A stretch of DNA of 64,000 nucleotides from Methylobacterium dankookense (lineage in GTDB: Bacteria; Pseudomonadota; Alphaproteobacteria; Rhizobiales; Beijerinckiaceae): the NCBI RefSeq assembly GCF_902141855.1, contig NZ_CABFVH010000012.1:1-64000 (forward strand), in the 5' to 3' direction. Positions 46,562 through 55,213 of the stretch are shown here, in pieces. The notes under the pieces are model-generated. The model was given only the letters and a program-made list of their open reading frames with translations. It was not told the origin of the DNA and made no database searches. Position 1 is the first letter of the stretch, and each line of letters begins with the position of its first letter. Made by a program: the position numbers and the translations under genes.

Positions 46562-46574
46562 TCAAATTTTTTGA
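46562..46574 (-). promoter_or_regulatory. LysR-type box upstream of mtkA (candidate QscR site)
   Basis: TCAAAAAATTTGA, a 13-base T-N11-A box with TCAAA/TTTGA dyad symmetry, centred about 120 bases upstream of the mtkA start. Serine-cycle genes of M. extorquens are controlled by the LysR-type regulator QscR; assignment of this box to QscR is inference. Confidence 0.5.
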
Positions 46575-46686
46575 CATCCGCGTTGAGTTCGCCTTGAGGC
46601 TTGGCGGAATGCTATTTGTATTCAATGGTGCAGCGCACGAATTCTCGAATGCGACTGCCCTCGGACGTGGCGCCATCCGATGGAAA

Positions 46687-46713
46687 CGCCCCCGACCGCA
46701 CCGGCCGGGGGCG
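46687..46713 (-). terminator. Terminator-like hairpin after fchA
   Basis: Inverted repeat CGCCCCCG / CGGGGGCG with an inner CCG/CGG pair, 16 bases past the fchA stop and followed on the minus strand by TTTCC. It would separate the sga-hpr-mtdA-fch transcript from mtkA. Confidence 0.6.
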
Positions 46714-46729
46714 GAAATCTGAGACGCGC

Positions 46730-47371
46730 TCAGTTCACCTTGGCCTTGACCACCTCGTAGACGCGCTCGTTCAGCGCGCCCGCCTCGGCGAGCAGGCCTT
46801 CGAGCTCGGCGAGCCGCTCCTCGGCGAAGGCGCGGTCCTCAAGGCCCTTGGCGTTGACCCAGACGTTGAGGGCGGCGCTGCGCAGGCCCGCATAGGCCGA
46901 GAGCACGGCGACGCCCGCGTCGCTGATCACGTTGAGGTTGCCCTTGTCGGCGGCGATCGCGGCGAGGTCGATCACCGCGCGGCAAGCGCGGCAGCAGGCG
47001 AGCGGCACGTCGGTGGCGACCTTCAGCGCTTCCTGGATCTTCGCGGTGCGGGCCGCCTTCTGCTCGTCGGTGTCCTTGGGCAGGCCGTAGGCGCCCATCA
47101 CCGCGTCGAAGGCCGTCACGTCCTCGGCGATCATGGCGGTGAGCGTGGCGCGCAGGCCTTCCGACTTGGCGAGCACGTCCTTCAGGTCGGCCTCGACCTC
47201 GGCGTACTTCTTCTTGCCGATGGTGAGGTTGCACACCATCGAGACCAGGGCCGCGCCCATGGCGCCGGAGATGGCGGCGGCACCGCCGCCCCCGGGGGTC
47301 GGGCTGGAACTGGCCAGCCCGTCGAGGAAGGTCTTGATGGTCTCGTTCTCGGCCGAGTTCGTCCCGGGCAT
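46730..47371 (-). CDS. fchA: Methenyl-tetrahydrofolate cyclohydrolase
   Basis: A 213-residue protein of the formiminotransferase-cyclodeaminase family. FchA interconverts methenyl-H4F and formyl-H4F in methylotrophs. It matches M. extorquens FchA: TIKTFLDGLASSSPTPGGGG near residues 11-30, MVCNLTIGKKKYAEVEADLK near 45-64, and DAGVAVLSAYAGLRSAALNV near 150. The first nine residues (MPGTNSAEN) are slightly longer than the AM1 protein. It starts 11 bases after the mtdA stop, with a good GGAGGCAAGGC ribosome site. Confidence 0.97.
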   Translation of the reverse strand: MPGTNSAENETIKTFLDGLASSSPTPGGGGAAAISGAMGAALVSMVCNLTIGKKKYAEVEADLKDVLAKSEGLRATLTAMIAEDVTAFDAVMGAYGLPKDTDEQKAARTAKIQEALKVATDVPLACCRACRAVIDLAAIAADKGNLNVISDAGVAVLSAYAGLRSAALNVWVNAKGLEDRAFAEERLAELEGLLAEAGALNERVYEVVKAKVN

Positions 47372-47382
47372 GCCTTGCCTCC

Positions 47383-48243
47383 TCAGGCCATCTTCTTGGC
47401 GAGCGCGTAGATGTCCTCGGCGTCGAGCACCTGCTCGGTGTTGTCGAAGAGCTGGCCGACGCAAGCGCGGTGGAGCTTCAGCTTGAGGCCGCCGATGCCC
47501 AGCGCGCCGAACGACTTCTTGCCGTGGCGGTCCTTGCCCTTGTCCATCGCCTCGATGCCGCCGATGCCGAGCGGGGGCTGGGCGTTGTAGTCGGCGACGA
47601 ACTCGATCGAGGCCTCGTCCTTCCAGGCTTCCTCGGGGACGAGCTCCAGGCCGATGGCGCCGGCCGAGAACACGATGTTCTGGCCCTTGATGATCCGGGC
47701 GCGGGAGCCCGCATCCGGCGTCTCGGCGGCGGCGACGCTGACGCCGAAGCGCTTGTTGACGGCGTCGGCCGAGGCCTGCGCCTTGTCGAGCGAGCGGCCG
47801 CACAGGGTCACCTGCGCGCCCTCCCGGGCGAGAAGGGCGGCCGAGCGCATGCCGACCGGGCCGGTGCCGGCGAGCACCACGGCCTTCTTGCCCTCGAGCG
47901 AGCCGGCGGCCTTGGCGACGAGCGCCACGCCTGCCGCCGCGGTGGTGTTCGAGCCGTTCGAATCGAGCATCACCGAGACGCGGAAGGGTCCGAAGAAGCG
48001 CTTCTTGACGGCCGCGAGCACCGCCTCGCCGGCCGCCATGTTGCCGCCGCCGACGAAGATCGCCGTCGACTTCTTCTCGGAGCCGCCGCGGGTGTAGATC
48101 GTGCCGTCGACCAGCGCGCCGACGCTCTCGGGCGTCACGTTGCCGTAGCCGGTGATGTGGTCCGCCCCGCCGTCATAGCCGACGACCGTGTCGAACACGC
48201 TCGGCACCGGGTCGGTGTCGAAGAGGAACAGCAGCTTCTTCAT
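47383..48243 (-). CDS. mtdA: NADP-dependent methylene-H4MPT/methylene-H4F dehydrogenase
   Basis: A 286-residue dehydrogenase that oxidises methylene-H4F (and methylene-H4MPT) with NADP+. It matches M. extorquens MtdA: FDTVVGYDGGADHITGYGNV near residues 18-37, the NADP-binding AGTGPVGMRSAALLAREGA near 125-143, and ALGIGGLKLKLHRACVGQLF near 255. It is upstream of fchA (11 bases) and downstream of hprA across a spacer with four hairpins. Confidence 0.97.
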   Translation of the reverse strand: MKKLLFLFDTDPVPSVFDTVVGYDGGADHITGYGNVTPESVGALVDGTIYTRGGSEKKSTAIFVGGGNMAAGEAVLAAVKKRFFGPFRVSVMLDSNGSNTTAAAGVALVAKAAGSLEGKKAVVLAGTGPVGMRSAALLAREGAQVTLCGRSLDKAQASADAVNKRFGVSVAAAETPDAGSRARIIKGQNIVFSAGAIGLELVPEEAWKDEASIEFVADYNAQPPLGIGGIEAMDKGKDRHGKKSFGALGIGGLKLKLHRACVGQLFDNTEQVLDAEDIYALAKKMA

Positions 48244-48302
48244 CGATCTCGTCCTTATCGCCCGCCTGGGGCGTGATGGGGGGTGTCGTCAGGTCATGGG
48301 AT

Positions 48303-48398
48303 CCCCAAGGGACAAGTCCCCTGGGCGGGGCGCCGGGGCAGCGCCCCGGCATGTTCCAGGGCTCCGCCCTGGGCCAGCGAGAGGGGTGACCCCTCTCG
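48303..48398 (-). repeat. Array of four hairpins in the hprA-mtdA spacer
   Basis: Four consecutive stem-loops: GGGAC / GTCCC with flanking CCCC/GGGG pairs (48303-48330), GCCGGGGC / GCCCCGGC (48332-48350), CCAGGGC / GCCCTGG (48356-48372) and CGAGAGGGG / CCCCTCTCG (48378-48398). Each is a near-perfect or perfect short palindrome. They start about 12 bases after the hprA stop and end 60 bases before the mtdA start. Confidence 0.75.
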
Positions 48399-48409
48399 AC
48401 ACCCGAAAT

Positions 48410-49354
48410 TCAGCCCTCGACCACGTTCTGCGGCTTGCCGGCGACGAAGGCCTCGACGTTGTCGACGAGCTGGTCGGCGAGGATCTGCATCGCCTCCTTG
48501 CTCGCCCAGGCCACGTGCGGCGTGACGATGAGGTTCGGCAGGTCGGCATCGCACAGGATGTTGCCGTCCTTCGGGGGCTCCTGCGCCACCACGTCGAAGC
48601 CCGCGCCCGCGATGGTGCCGTTCTTCAAGGCCTCGAGCAGCGCCGCCTCGTCCACGAGGCCGCCGCGGGCCGTGTTGATGAGGATCGCCGAGCGCTTCAT
48701 CTTCGCGAACTGCTCGGCCCCGATCATGTTGCGGGTGTCGGGCGTCAGCGGCACGTGCAGGGTGATCACGTCGGACTGCGTGAGGATCGTCTCGAAATCG
48801 ACGAGGCCCTCCTGCGGGAAGACGTCGTAGGCGATGACCTTCATGCCGAGCGCCTCGGCGCGCTTGGCGATCGACTTGCCGAGCGCCCCGTAGCCGACGA
48901 TGCCGAGCGTCGAGCCGGCGATGTCGTAGATCGGGTAGTCGAAGTAGCAGAACTGCGTGGACTTGGCCCAGTCGCCGCGCCGCACCGAGTTGGCGTAGGG
49001 GACGATCGCCCGCCGCAGGGCGAACATCAGCCCGACCACGTGCTCGGGCACGGTGTTGAAGGCGTAGTTGCGGATATTGACGACGGTGATGCCCTGCGCC
49101 TTGGCGGCGGCCTTGTCGACCACGTCCGTGCCGGTGGCGGCCACCGCGATCAGCTTCAGGTCGGGGAGCTGCTTCAGCGTGTCGGCACGCATCGGCACCT
49201 TGTTGATCAGCGCGATCTCGGCGCCCTTCAGGCGCGCGACGATCTCCTCCGGCGTCCAGGTCGACTCGTACTCGGTGTACTCGTGCGGGAAGTTGAACTC
49301 CCGAACCTTGGCGTCGAGGGATTCGCGGTCGAGGAACACGATCTTCTTCGTCAT
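48410..49354 (-). CDS. hprA: Hydroxypyruvate reductase (serine cycle)
   Basis: A 314-residue D-2-hydroxyacid dehydrogenase that reduces hydroxypyruvate to glycerate. The nucleotide-binding motif is GIVGYGALGKSIA near residue 147-159; catalytic Arg, Glu and His lie in INTARGGLVDEAALL (near 231-245) and VTPHVAWASK (near 283-292). It fits M. extorquens HprA in length and motifs and is second in the sga-hpr-mtdA-fch order. The gap from sga is 221 bases with two hairpins. Confidence 0.97.
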   Translation of the reverse strand: MTKKIVFLDRESLDAKVREFNFPHEYTEYESTWTPEEIVARLKGAEIALINKVPMRADTLKQLPDLKLIAVAATGTDVVDKAAAKAQGITVVNIRNYAFNTVPEHVVGLMFALRRAIVPYANSVRRGDWAKSTQFCYFDYPIYDIAGSTLGIVGYGALGKSIAKRAEALGMKVIAYDVFPQEGLVDFETILTQSDVITLHVPLTPDTRNMIGAEQFAKMKRSAILINTARGGLVDEAALLEALKNGTIAGAGFDVVAQEPPKDGNILCDADLPNLIVTPHVAWASKEAMQILADQLVDNVEAFVAGKPQNVVEG

Positions 49355-49500
49355 GAAACCCTCATCGATCTCTGGCGGGACCCGCGCACCGCGCAGCGGA
49401 TCCCGGCTGCATCCGCCAATCTAGGCCGGAAGCGGCGCCTTTCCTCCCGACGCCGGTTGATCCGGTCGCCTCGGTGCGCCCCCGTGAGAAGGCGCCCGTT

Positions 49501-49542
49501 GGACCCGAGACGGGTCCGGCCGCGGGACGAGCTCCCGCGGCC
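49501..49542 (-). other. Two tandem hairpins in the sgaA-hprA spacer
   Basis: GGACCCG / CGGGTCC (49501-49517) and GGCCGCGGGA / TCCCGCGGCC (49518-49542) lie directly downstream of the sgaA stop. Same architecture as the other spacers of the serine-cycle cluster. Confidence 0.6.
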
Positions 49543-49575
49543 GATGGTTCGTTCAGCCCGTCGGGGCCTTCAGGC

Positions 49576-50784
49576 TCACGCTTTGGCGAGCGGGTTCTCG
49601 CGCAGGTAGCTCGAGGCCGCGGCGACGCCGGAGCCCGGGGTCACCTTGATGCCGTTGTCGAGCATCGCCATCTCGGCGCCGGCGATGGCGCCGAGCAGCG
49701 ACAGCTCGTTGAGGTCGCCGACGTGGCCGATGCGGAAGACCTTGCCCGCCACCTTGTTGAGGCCGGCGCCCAGCGCGAGGTTGTAGCGCACGAAGGCGTG
49801 CTTGATGATCGCGGCGGCATCGACGCCCTCCGGCACCACGATCGCGGTGACGGTGTCGGAGTTCCACTTGGGCTCCTTGGCGCAGGTCTTCAGGCCCCAG
49901 GCCGCGACGGCCTGGCGGGTCGCCTCGCCGAGCACGTGATGGCGGTGGAAGACGTTCTCCAGTCCTTCCTCGAACAGGCAGGCGAGCGCCTCGCGCAGGC
50001 CGTAGAGCAGCGGCAGGGCGGGGGTGTAGGGGAAGTAGCCGGCACCGTTCTGCTTCTTGTGGTCTTCCCAGTCGAAGTAGACGCGCGCGAGGCGGTCGTT
50101 GCGGCCGGCGGCGCCCTCGGCGACCTTGATCGCCTTGGGGCTGACGCAGATCACGCCGAGGCCGGCGGGGAGCATCAGGCCCTTCTGCGAGCCGGCGATC
50201 GCGCAATCGACCTTCCACGCGTCCATCTTGAAGGGCAGCGAGCCGATCGAGGAGACGCCGTCGACGAAGAGCAGGGCCGGGTGGCCGGCCGCGTCGATGG
50301 CCTTGCGCACCGCGCCGACATCGCTGGTGACGCCGGTGGCGGTCTCGTTATGGACCACCATCACCGCCTTGATCTCGTGATTCTTGTCGGCGCGCAGGGC
50401 CTCCTCGATCTTCTGCGGATCGGCGCCGGTGCCCCACTCCTCGTCCTGGATGATCACCTCGAGGCCGAGGCGCTGGGCCATGTCGATCCAGAGATGGCTG
50501 AACTGGCCGAAGCGGGAGGCCAGCACCTTGTCGCCGCGCGACAGGGTGTTGGTCAGCGCCGATTCCCAGATGCCGGTGCCGGAGGCCGGGAACAGGAAGA
50601 TCGTGCCGTCGGTCGAGCCGTAGATCTTCTTGGTGTCCTGGAACAGCGGCTTGGTCAGCGCCGGGAAGTCCACCGAGCGGTGATCCTCGGAGGGCACCAG
50701 CATGGCGCGCTGGACGCGGTCCGGAATGTTGGTCGGACCGGGAACGAACAGGTGATTGCGACCGGGGCGTCGGGTTGCCGCCAT
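49576..50784 (-). CDS. sgaA: Serine--glyoxylate aminotransferase
   Basis: A 402-residue class-V PLP aminotransferase that converts serine and glyoxylate to hydroxypyruvate and glycine. It has NHLFVPGPTNIPDRVQRAM at the start, AVMVVHNETATGVTSDVGAV near residues 141-160, and the PLP lysine in AGSQKGLMLPAG near 195. It matches M. extorquens Sga in length and sequence and is the first gene of the serine-cycle cluster. The ATG follows a TTGGAGGAAACATC ribosome site. Confidence 0.97.
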   Translation of the reverse strand: MAATRRPGRNHLFVPGPTNIPDRVQRAMLVPSEDHRSVDFPALTKPLFQDTKKIYGSTDGTIFLFPASGTGIWESALTNTLSRGDKVLASRFGQFSHLWIDMAQRLGLEVIIQDEEWGTGADPQKIEEALRADKNHEIKAVMVVHNETATGVTSDVGAVRKAIDAAGHPALLFVDGVSSIGSLPFKMDAWKVDCAIAGSQKGLMLPAGLGVICVSPKAIKVAEGAAGRNDRLARVYFDWEDHKKQNGAGYFPYTPALPLLYGLREALACLFEEGLENVFHRHHVLGEATRQAVAAWGLKTCAKEPKWNSDTVTAIVVPEGVDAAAIIKHAFVRYNLALGAGLNKVAGKVFRIGHVGDLNELSLLGAIAGAEMAMLDNGIKVTPGSGVAAASSYLRENPLAKA

Positions 50785-51383
50785 GATGTTTCCTCCAAAA
50801 TCCCATGCGGGACGCCGGCACGTCTTCAGGCCCGGCGTCGGGTGATCGTTCAGTCGGCAGGCTGTTCGGGTCCGGAAGGCCCGGACGGGGCCGGATCGGA
50901 CGGTCGGTCGTCGACGGAGCGGCAGGGCGGCCTCTTGCCGCCCGCGGTCGCGGCATGCCTGCATGCCGGTCGCCTCCGAAAGACCGTGCTCTCCATGCGA
51001 CGGCCGCGTGAGCGCTGCAAGCGCCCGGAGCCGTCTCCAACACCTTCCTTGGTTGTCCTGCCTTAGCTGTCCTGCTCTCGCAGCCTTGTCGTCGCCTCGC
51101 CGACCCCGGGGCCGGCCCGGACGCCCCTCGGCTCGGGCGGGATTATGACCGTCCAAGTCACGGAAAGAAAACCGGAAAAACTTCGGGGCTCCGGAAAAAA
51201 AATTTGCCTTGCGGTGCAGCACGAAGCCCCTGCGATTGACGGGCTTTTACTGCAATGCAGCATCGCAGGAGCGGCGAAACACAGGCGGAAGCCGGCTGAG
51301 AGCCGGGCTCTGTCGGGGGCAGCGTCATCAAACTGAGATGGGTTTGCGGTTTGGCTCCGCCCGCCATCTGCCGGGAGGCGCGC
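50785..51383. promoter_or_regulatory. Divergent promoter region of the serine-cycle cluster
   Basis: This 599-base gap holds no gene I can support. It lies between sgaA (leftward) and an LpxH-like gene (rightward) and must contain the sga promoter. An A/T tract at 51193-51208 (GGAAAAAAAATTTGCC) shares CAAATTTTTT on the opposite strand with the LysR-type box before mtkA, but is about 410 bases from sgaA and 180 from the LpxH-like gene. Confidence 0.45.
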
Positions 51384-52211
51384 ATGGGTGAGGACTCGGA
51401 AGCCATCCGCGTCAGAACGCTGTTCCTGTCCGATCTGCATCTCGGGACGAAGGGCTGCCAGGCCGGCCTGCTCCTCGAGTTCCTGAAGGACTACGACGCG
51501 GACACGATCTACCTCGTCGGCGACATCGTTGACGGGTGGCAGCTGCGTTCGGGCTGGTACTGGCCGCAGGCGCACAACGACGTGGTGCAGAAGCTGCTGC
51601 GCAAGGTGCGCAAGGGCTCGCACCTCGTCTACGTGCCGGGCAACCACGACGAGTTCCTGCGCGACTATATCGGCACCACTTTCGGCGGCATCGAGATCGC
51701 CGACAGCCGCATCCACGAGAGCGCCGACGGCAAGCGCTACCTCGTGATCCACGGCGACCAGTTCGACATGGTGGTGCGCCACGCCCGCTGGCTCGCGCAT
51801 CTCGGCGACGGCGCCTACACCTTCGCGCTCTTCGTCAATACCGGACTCAACCGGATCCGCCGGCGGCTCGGCCTGTCCTACTGGTCGCTCTCGGCCTGGG
51901 CCAAGCTGAAGGTGAAGAACGCCGTCAACTTCATCGGCCAGTTCGAGGAGTTCCTCTCCGAGGAGGCCCGGCGCCAGGGCGCGGACGGGGTGATCTGCGG
52001 CCATATCCACCATGCGGCCAACCGCGAGATCTCGGGCCTGCGCTACCTCAACACCGGCGACTGGGTGGAATCCTGCACGGCGATCGTCGAGCATTACGAC
52101 GGGCGCATGGAGGTGCTGAACTATCCGAGCCTGCTCCGCGCCCGGGCGGCGGCCGCGGAGACGCGCCGCGAGGCGCCCGAGGCGATGCCCGGACGGCGGG
52201 CGGTCGCGTGA
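51384..52211 (+). CDS. LpxH-like metallophosphoesterase (UDP-diacylglucosamine pyrophosphatase family)
   Basis: A 275-residue calcineurin-type phosphoesterase. All metal-binding motifs are present: LFLSDLHLGTKG near residues 13-24, YLVGDIVDGW near 43-52, VPGNHDEFL near 83-91, VIHGDQFD near 117-124, and ICGHIHHAA near 203-211. The family includes LpxH, which acts in lipid A synthesis, and relatives of unclear substrate. GGGAGG precedes the chosen ATG. The glycosyltransferase gene overlaps its stop by 4 bases (GTGA), which suggests a shared envelope-lipid role. Confidence 0.9.
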   Translation: MGEDSEAIRVRTLFLSDLHLGTKGCQAGLLLEFLKDYDADTIYLVGDIVDGWQLRSGWYWPQAHNDVVQKLLRKVRKGSHLVYVPGNHDEFLRDYIGTTFGGIEIADSRIHESADGKRYLVIHGDQFDMVVRHARWLAHLGDGAYTFALFVNTGLNRIRRRLGLSYWSLSAWAKLKVKNAVNFIGQFEEFLSEEARRQGADGVICGHIHHAANREISGLRYLNTGDWVESCTAIVEHYDGRMEVLNYPSLLRARAAAAETRREAPEAMPGRRAVA

Positions 52212-53278
52212 GGCTCCTGATCGCCACCGATGCGTGGCATCCGCAGGTCAACGGCGTGGTGCGCTCGCTCCAGCACATGGTCGATGCCGGCCGCGCGCTC
52301 GGCTGCGAGCCGGTGCTGCTGACGCCCTCCGACTTCCGCTCCATGCCGATGCCGGGCTATCCCGAGATCCGCCTCGCCTACGCGACGCGGCGGCGCGTGG
52401 CCGAGCGCTGGGACGGCTTGGCCCCGAGCCATGTCCACATCGCGACCGAGGGCACGGTCGGCTACGCCGTGCGCCGCCACTGCCTCGCGACGGGCCGGCC
52501 CTTCACCACGAGCTACCACACGCGCTTCCCCGAATATCTCGCGGCCCGCGCGCCGGTGCCGGAATCCTGGACCTATGCCTGGCTGCGCCGCTTCCACGGC
52601 GCGGCGCGCGGCACCATGGTGAGCACGCCCTCCCTGGAGCAGGACCTGCGCTCCCGCGGCTTCCGCAACCTGATGCGCTGGACGCGCGGCGTCGACACCG
52701 CCCTGTTCCACCCGGAGGCCGGCCCCGCGCCAGTGGCGCTCGCCGGCCTGCCGCGCCCGCTCTTCCTCTTCGTCGGGCGGCTCGCGGTGGAGAAGAACGT
52801 CGAGGCCTTCCTCCGCCTCGACCTGCCGGGCAGCAAGGTCGTGGTCGGCGACGGGCCGGATCGGGCGCGGCTCGCGGCGATGGCGCCGGAGGCCCGCTTC
52901 CTCGGCACCCGCACGGGGACCGAGCTCGCCGCCCTCTACGCGGCAGCCGACGTCTTCGTCTTCCCGAGCCTGACCGACACCTTCGGCATCGTGCTGCTCG
53001 AGGCGCTCGCCTGCGGCACGCCGGTGGCGGCCTATCCGGTGACCGGCCCCCTCGACGTGATCGGGCAGACCGGCGCGGGGGTGCTGGATACGGATCTGCG
53101 CGCCGCCGCCCTCGCCGCGCTCGCCGTGCCGCGCGCGGTCGCGCGGGCCGAGGCCCTGCGCTACAGCTGGGCGGAGAGCGCGCGCCAGTTCTACGCCAAC
53201 ATCGCGGACGCGCACGAGTCGGACCCGCCGCCCCAGACCCGCGGCCAGGCAGCCCTCGGCCTCGAATCGACGGCGTGA
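52208..53278 (+). CDS. Glycosyltransferase family 4
   Basis: A 356-residue GT-B enzyme starting with GTG: VRLLIATDAWHPQVNGVVRS. The donor-binding half has LFLFVGRLAVEKNVEAFLRL near residues 181-200 and the Glu-containing FPSLTDTFGIVLLEALACGT near 257-276, both typical of family 4. The N-terminal half resembles SqdX and mannosyltransferases of alphaproteobacteria (FTTSYHTRFPEYLAAR). The acceptor is probably a lipid, given the overlapping LpxH-like gene; this is inferred. Confidence 0.92.
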   Translation: MRLLIATDAWHPQVNGVVRSLQHMVDAGRALGCEPVLLTPSDFRSMPMPGYPEIRLAYATRRRVAERWDGLAPSHVHIATEGTVGYAVRRHCLATGRPFTTSYHTRFPEYLAARAPVPESWTYAWLRRFHGAARGTMVSTPSLEQDLRSRGFRNLMRWTRGVDTALFHPEAGPAPVALAGLPRPLFLFVGRLAVEKNVEAFLRLDLPGSKVVVGDGPDRARLAAMAPEARFLGTRTGTELAALYAAADVFVFPSLTDTFGIVLLEALACGTPVAAYPVTGPLDVIGQTGAGVLDTDLRAAALAALAVPRAVARAEALRYSWAESARQFYANIADAHESDPPPQTRGQAALGLESTA

Positions 53279-53328
53279 CGGCGGCGGGGCCAAGTGCCAG
53301 AAGGGGCCGCAACCCCGGACCCGAGCCG

Positions 53329-53925
53329 ATGCCCCCCTTCGATCCCGCCTCCGCCGCCAGCTACCCCGCCGTGATCGGCTGCGACGAGGTCGGGCGCGGG
53401 GCCCTGTGCGGGCCCGTCGTGGTGGCCGCGGTCTATTTCGATCCGGCCGTGCTGCCCTCCGATCTCCTCACCCGGCTCGACGACAGCAAGCGCGTGCCCG
53501 AACCGATCCGCGAGGCGCTGACACCGCTGATCCGCCAGCATGCCCGCGTCGCGGTGGCCGCCGGCTCGCGCGCCCTGATCGACCGGGTCAACGTGCGCGT
53601 GGCGACCCTCGACGCCATGGCCCGGGCGGTGCGCCGCCTCGGCCTCGACGCCACCGTGCTGGTCGACGGGCGCGACCCGGTGCCGGGCCTGAGCCAAGCC
53701 TGCCGCGCGGTGATCGGCGGCGACCGCCTGGTGCCGCAGATCGCGGCGGCCTCGATCGTCGCCAAGACCGTCCGCGACGGCCTGATGCGCCGCCTCGCCT
53801 CCCGGCATCCGGACTACGCCTGGGAGCGCAATGTCGGCTACGGCACCGCCGCCCACCGCTCCGGCCTCGCCGCCCGCGGCCGCAGCCCGCACCACCGGCT
53901 GACCTTCACGCGGGCCTACGGGTGA
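53329..53925 (+). CDS. rnhB: Ribonuclease HII
   Basis: A 198-residue enzyme that nicks RNA in RNA-DNA hybrids. The acidic metal-binding residues are in GCDEVGRGALCG near residues 15-26 (Asp, Glu), in VDGRDPV near 113-119, and in AAASIVAKTVRDGLM near 139-153. Length is normal for the family. The ATG at 53329 was chosen; a GTG at 53275 overlapping the glycosyltransferase stop would add a short basic tail and could be the coupled start. Confidence 0.96.
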   Translation: MPPFDPASAASYPAVIGCDEVGRGALCGPVVVAAVYFDPAVLPSDLLTRLDDSKRVPEPIREALTPLIRQHARVAVAAGSRALIDRVNVRVATLDAMARAVRRLGLDATVLVDGRDPVPGLSQACRAVIGGDRLVPQIAAASIVAKTVRDGLMRRLASRHPDYAWERNVGYGTAAHRSGLAARGRSPHHRLTFTRAYG

Positions 53926-53938
53926 CCGCCAACGCGAT

Positions 53939-55048
53939 TCAGAACAGCGCGAGCTGCGCCCCCGGCACGGCGAAGGCGTCGCAATTCAGCCGCAGGCGCT
54001 CCTCCGGATAGCCCAGCCGGGCCCGAGCGAGGCGCATGCGCTGGGCGATCAGCTCGGCGTAGGGACCTTGCCCGGTCATGCGCCTGCCGAAGGTCGCGTC
54101 GTAAAGACGGCCGCCGCGCGATTGCGCGACGAGGGACAGCGCGCGACCCTGCCGGCCGGGATAATGCTCGGCGAACCAGTCGGCGACGAGGTCCTTCAGC
54201 TCGTGCGGCAGGCGCAGCAGCACGTGGCTCGCCTCGCGCGCGCCGCAGGCGCGGGCCTGTTCGAGGATCGCCTCGATCTCGTGGTCGTTGAGCGCCGGGA
54301 TGATGGGGGCGACGATCACCATCACCGGCACCCCCGCCGCGCTCAAGGAGCGGATCGCCTCCAGGCGCTTGGCCGGATGGGGGGCGCGCGGCTCCATGCG
54401 CCGGGCGAGCACCGGATCGAGGGTGGTGACCGAGATCGCGACCTTCACGAGGCCCTCCGCCGCCATCGCCGCCAGGATGTCGCGGTCGCGCAGGACGAGG
54501 TTCGACTTGGTGACGAGGCCGACCGGGTGGCGGAAGCGGGCGAGCACCTCCAGCACCGCACGGGTGATGCCGTGCTCGCGCTCGATCGGCTGGTAGGGAT
54601 CGGTGGCGGTGCCGAGCGCGATGCTGCGCGGCCGGTAGCCGGGGGCGGAGAGCTCGCGCTCCAGGAGGCGCGCGGCGTCGGGCTTGGCGAAGAGCCGCGT
54701 CTCGAAGTCGAGCCCCGGCGACAAGCCGACATAGGCGTGGTTCGGCCGCGCGAAGCAGTAGATGCAGCCGTGCTCGCAGCCGCGATAGGGGTTGATCGAG
54801 CGGTCGAAGGGGATGTCGGGGGAGGTGTTGCGGGTGATGATCGCCCGCGACCGTTCGCGGGTCACCTCGGTGCGCCGCGACGCTGCCGGCTCGGGCTCCC
54901 AGCCGTCGTCGAAGCTCTCGCGGGCGTGAGGCTCGAAGCGACCGTCGGGATTGGCCGTCGCGCCCCGGCCGCGCCGCGCCTCGGCCGGGACCGCCGCGCC
55001 CGCCGGACCTCGAAGGCGCGGCGCCCTGCTCCCACCCGCATCGCCCAT
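53939..55048 (-). CDS. PA0069-family radical SAM protein
   Basis: A 369-residue radical SAM protein. The [4Fe-4S]-binding CEHGCIYCFARP is near residues 97-108, preceded by NTSPDIPFDRSINPYRG. The rest fits the PA0069 family, related to the spore photoproduct lyase group and often found near DNA-repair genes: GTATDPYQPIEREHGITRAV near 150-169, and VAPIIPALND near 255. Start at MGDAGGSRAP; a further ATG 21 codons upstream is possible. Substrate not established. Confidence 0.9.
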   Translation of the reverse strand: MGDAGGSRAPRLRGPAGAAVPAEARRGRGATANPDGRFEPHARESFDDGWEPEPAASRRTEVTRERSRAIITRNTSPDIPFDRSINPYRGCEHGCIYCFARPNHAYVGLSPGLDFETRLFAKPDAARLLERELSAPGYRPRSIALGTATDPYQPIEREHGITRAVLEVLARFRHPVGLVTKSNLVLRDRDILAAMAAEGLVKVAISVTTLDPVLARRMEPRAPHPAKRLEAIRSLSAAGVPVMVIVAPIIPALNDHEIEAILEQARACGAREASHVLLRLPHELKDLVADWFAEHYPGRQGRALSLVAQSRGGRLYDATFGRRMTGQGPYAELIAQRMRLARARLGYPEERLRLNCDAFAVPGAQLALF

Positions 55049-55213
55049 GCCGCCCCCCGCACGATCACCGCTCGGAACATAGCGCGAACAAGCCTGGGAC
55101 AGAACGCTCATAAATCAGGCATATCGGCCTTTTCGCGCCTTCGGCCCGGCGCCAGGCGGCGGATTTGCCGGACCGGGTGGTTCCCTCGCTGCCAAAATCG
55201 GTTATCGGCGCGC

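Noticed and set aside
48303..48398. CRISPR-like array in the hprA-mtdA spacer
   Set aside because: The hairpins differ in sequence and there are no equal direct repeats with spacers.
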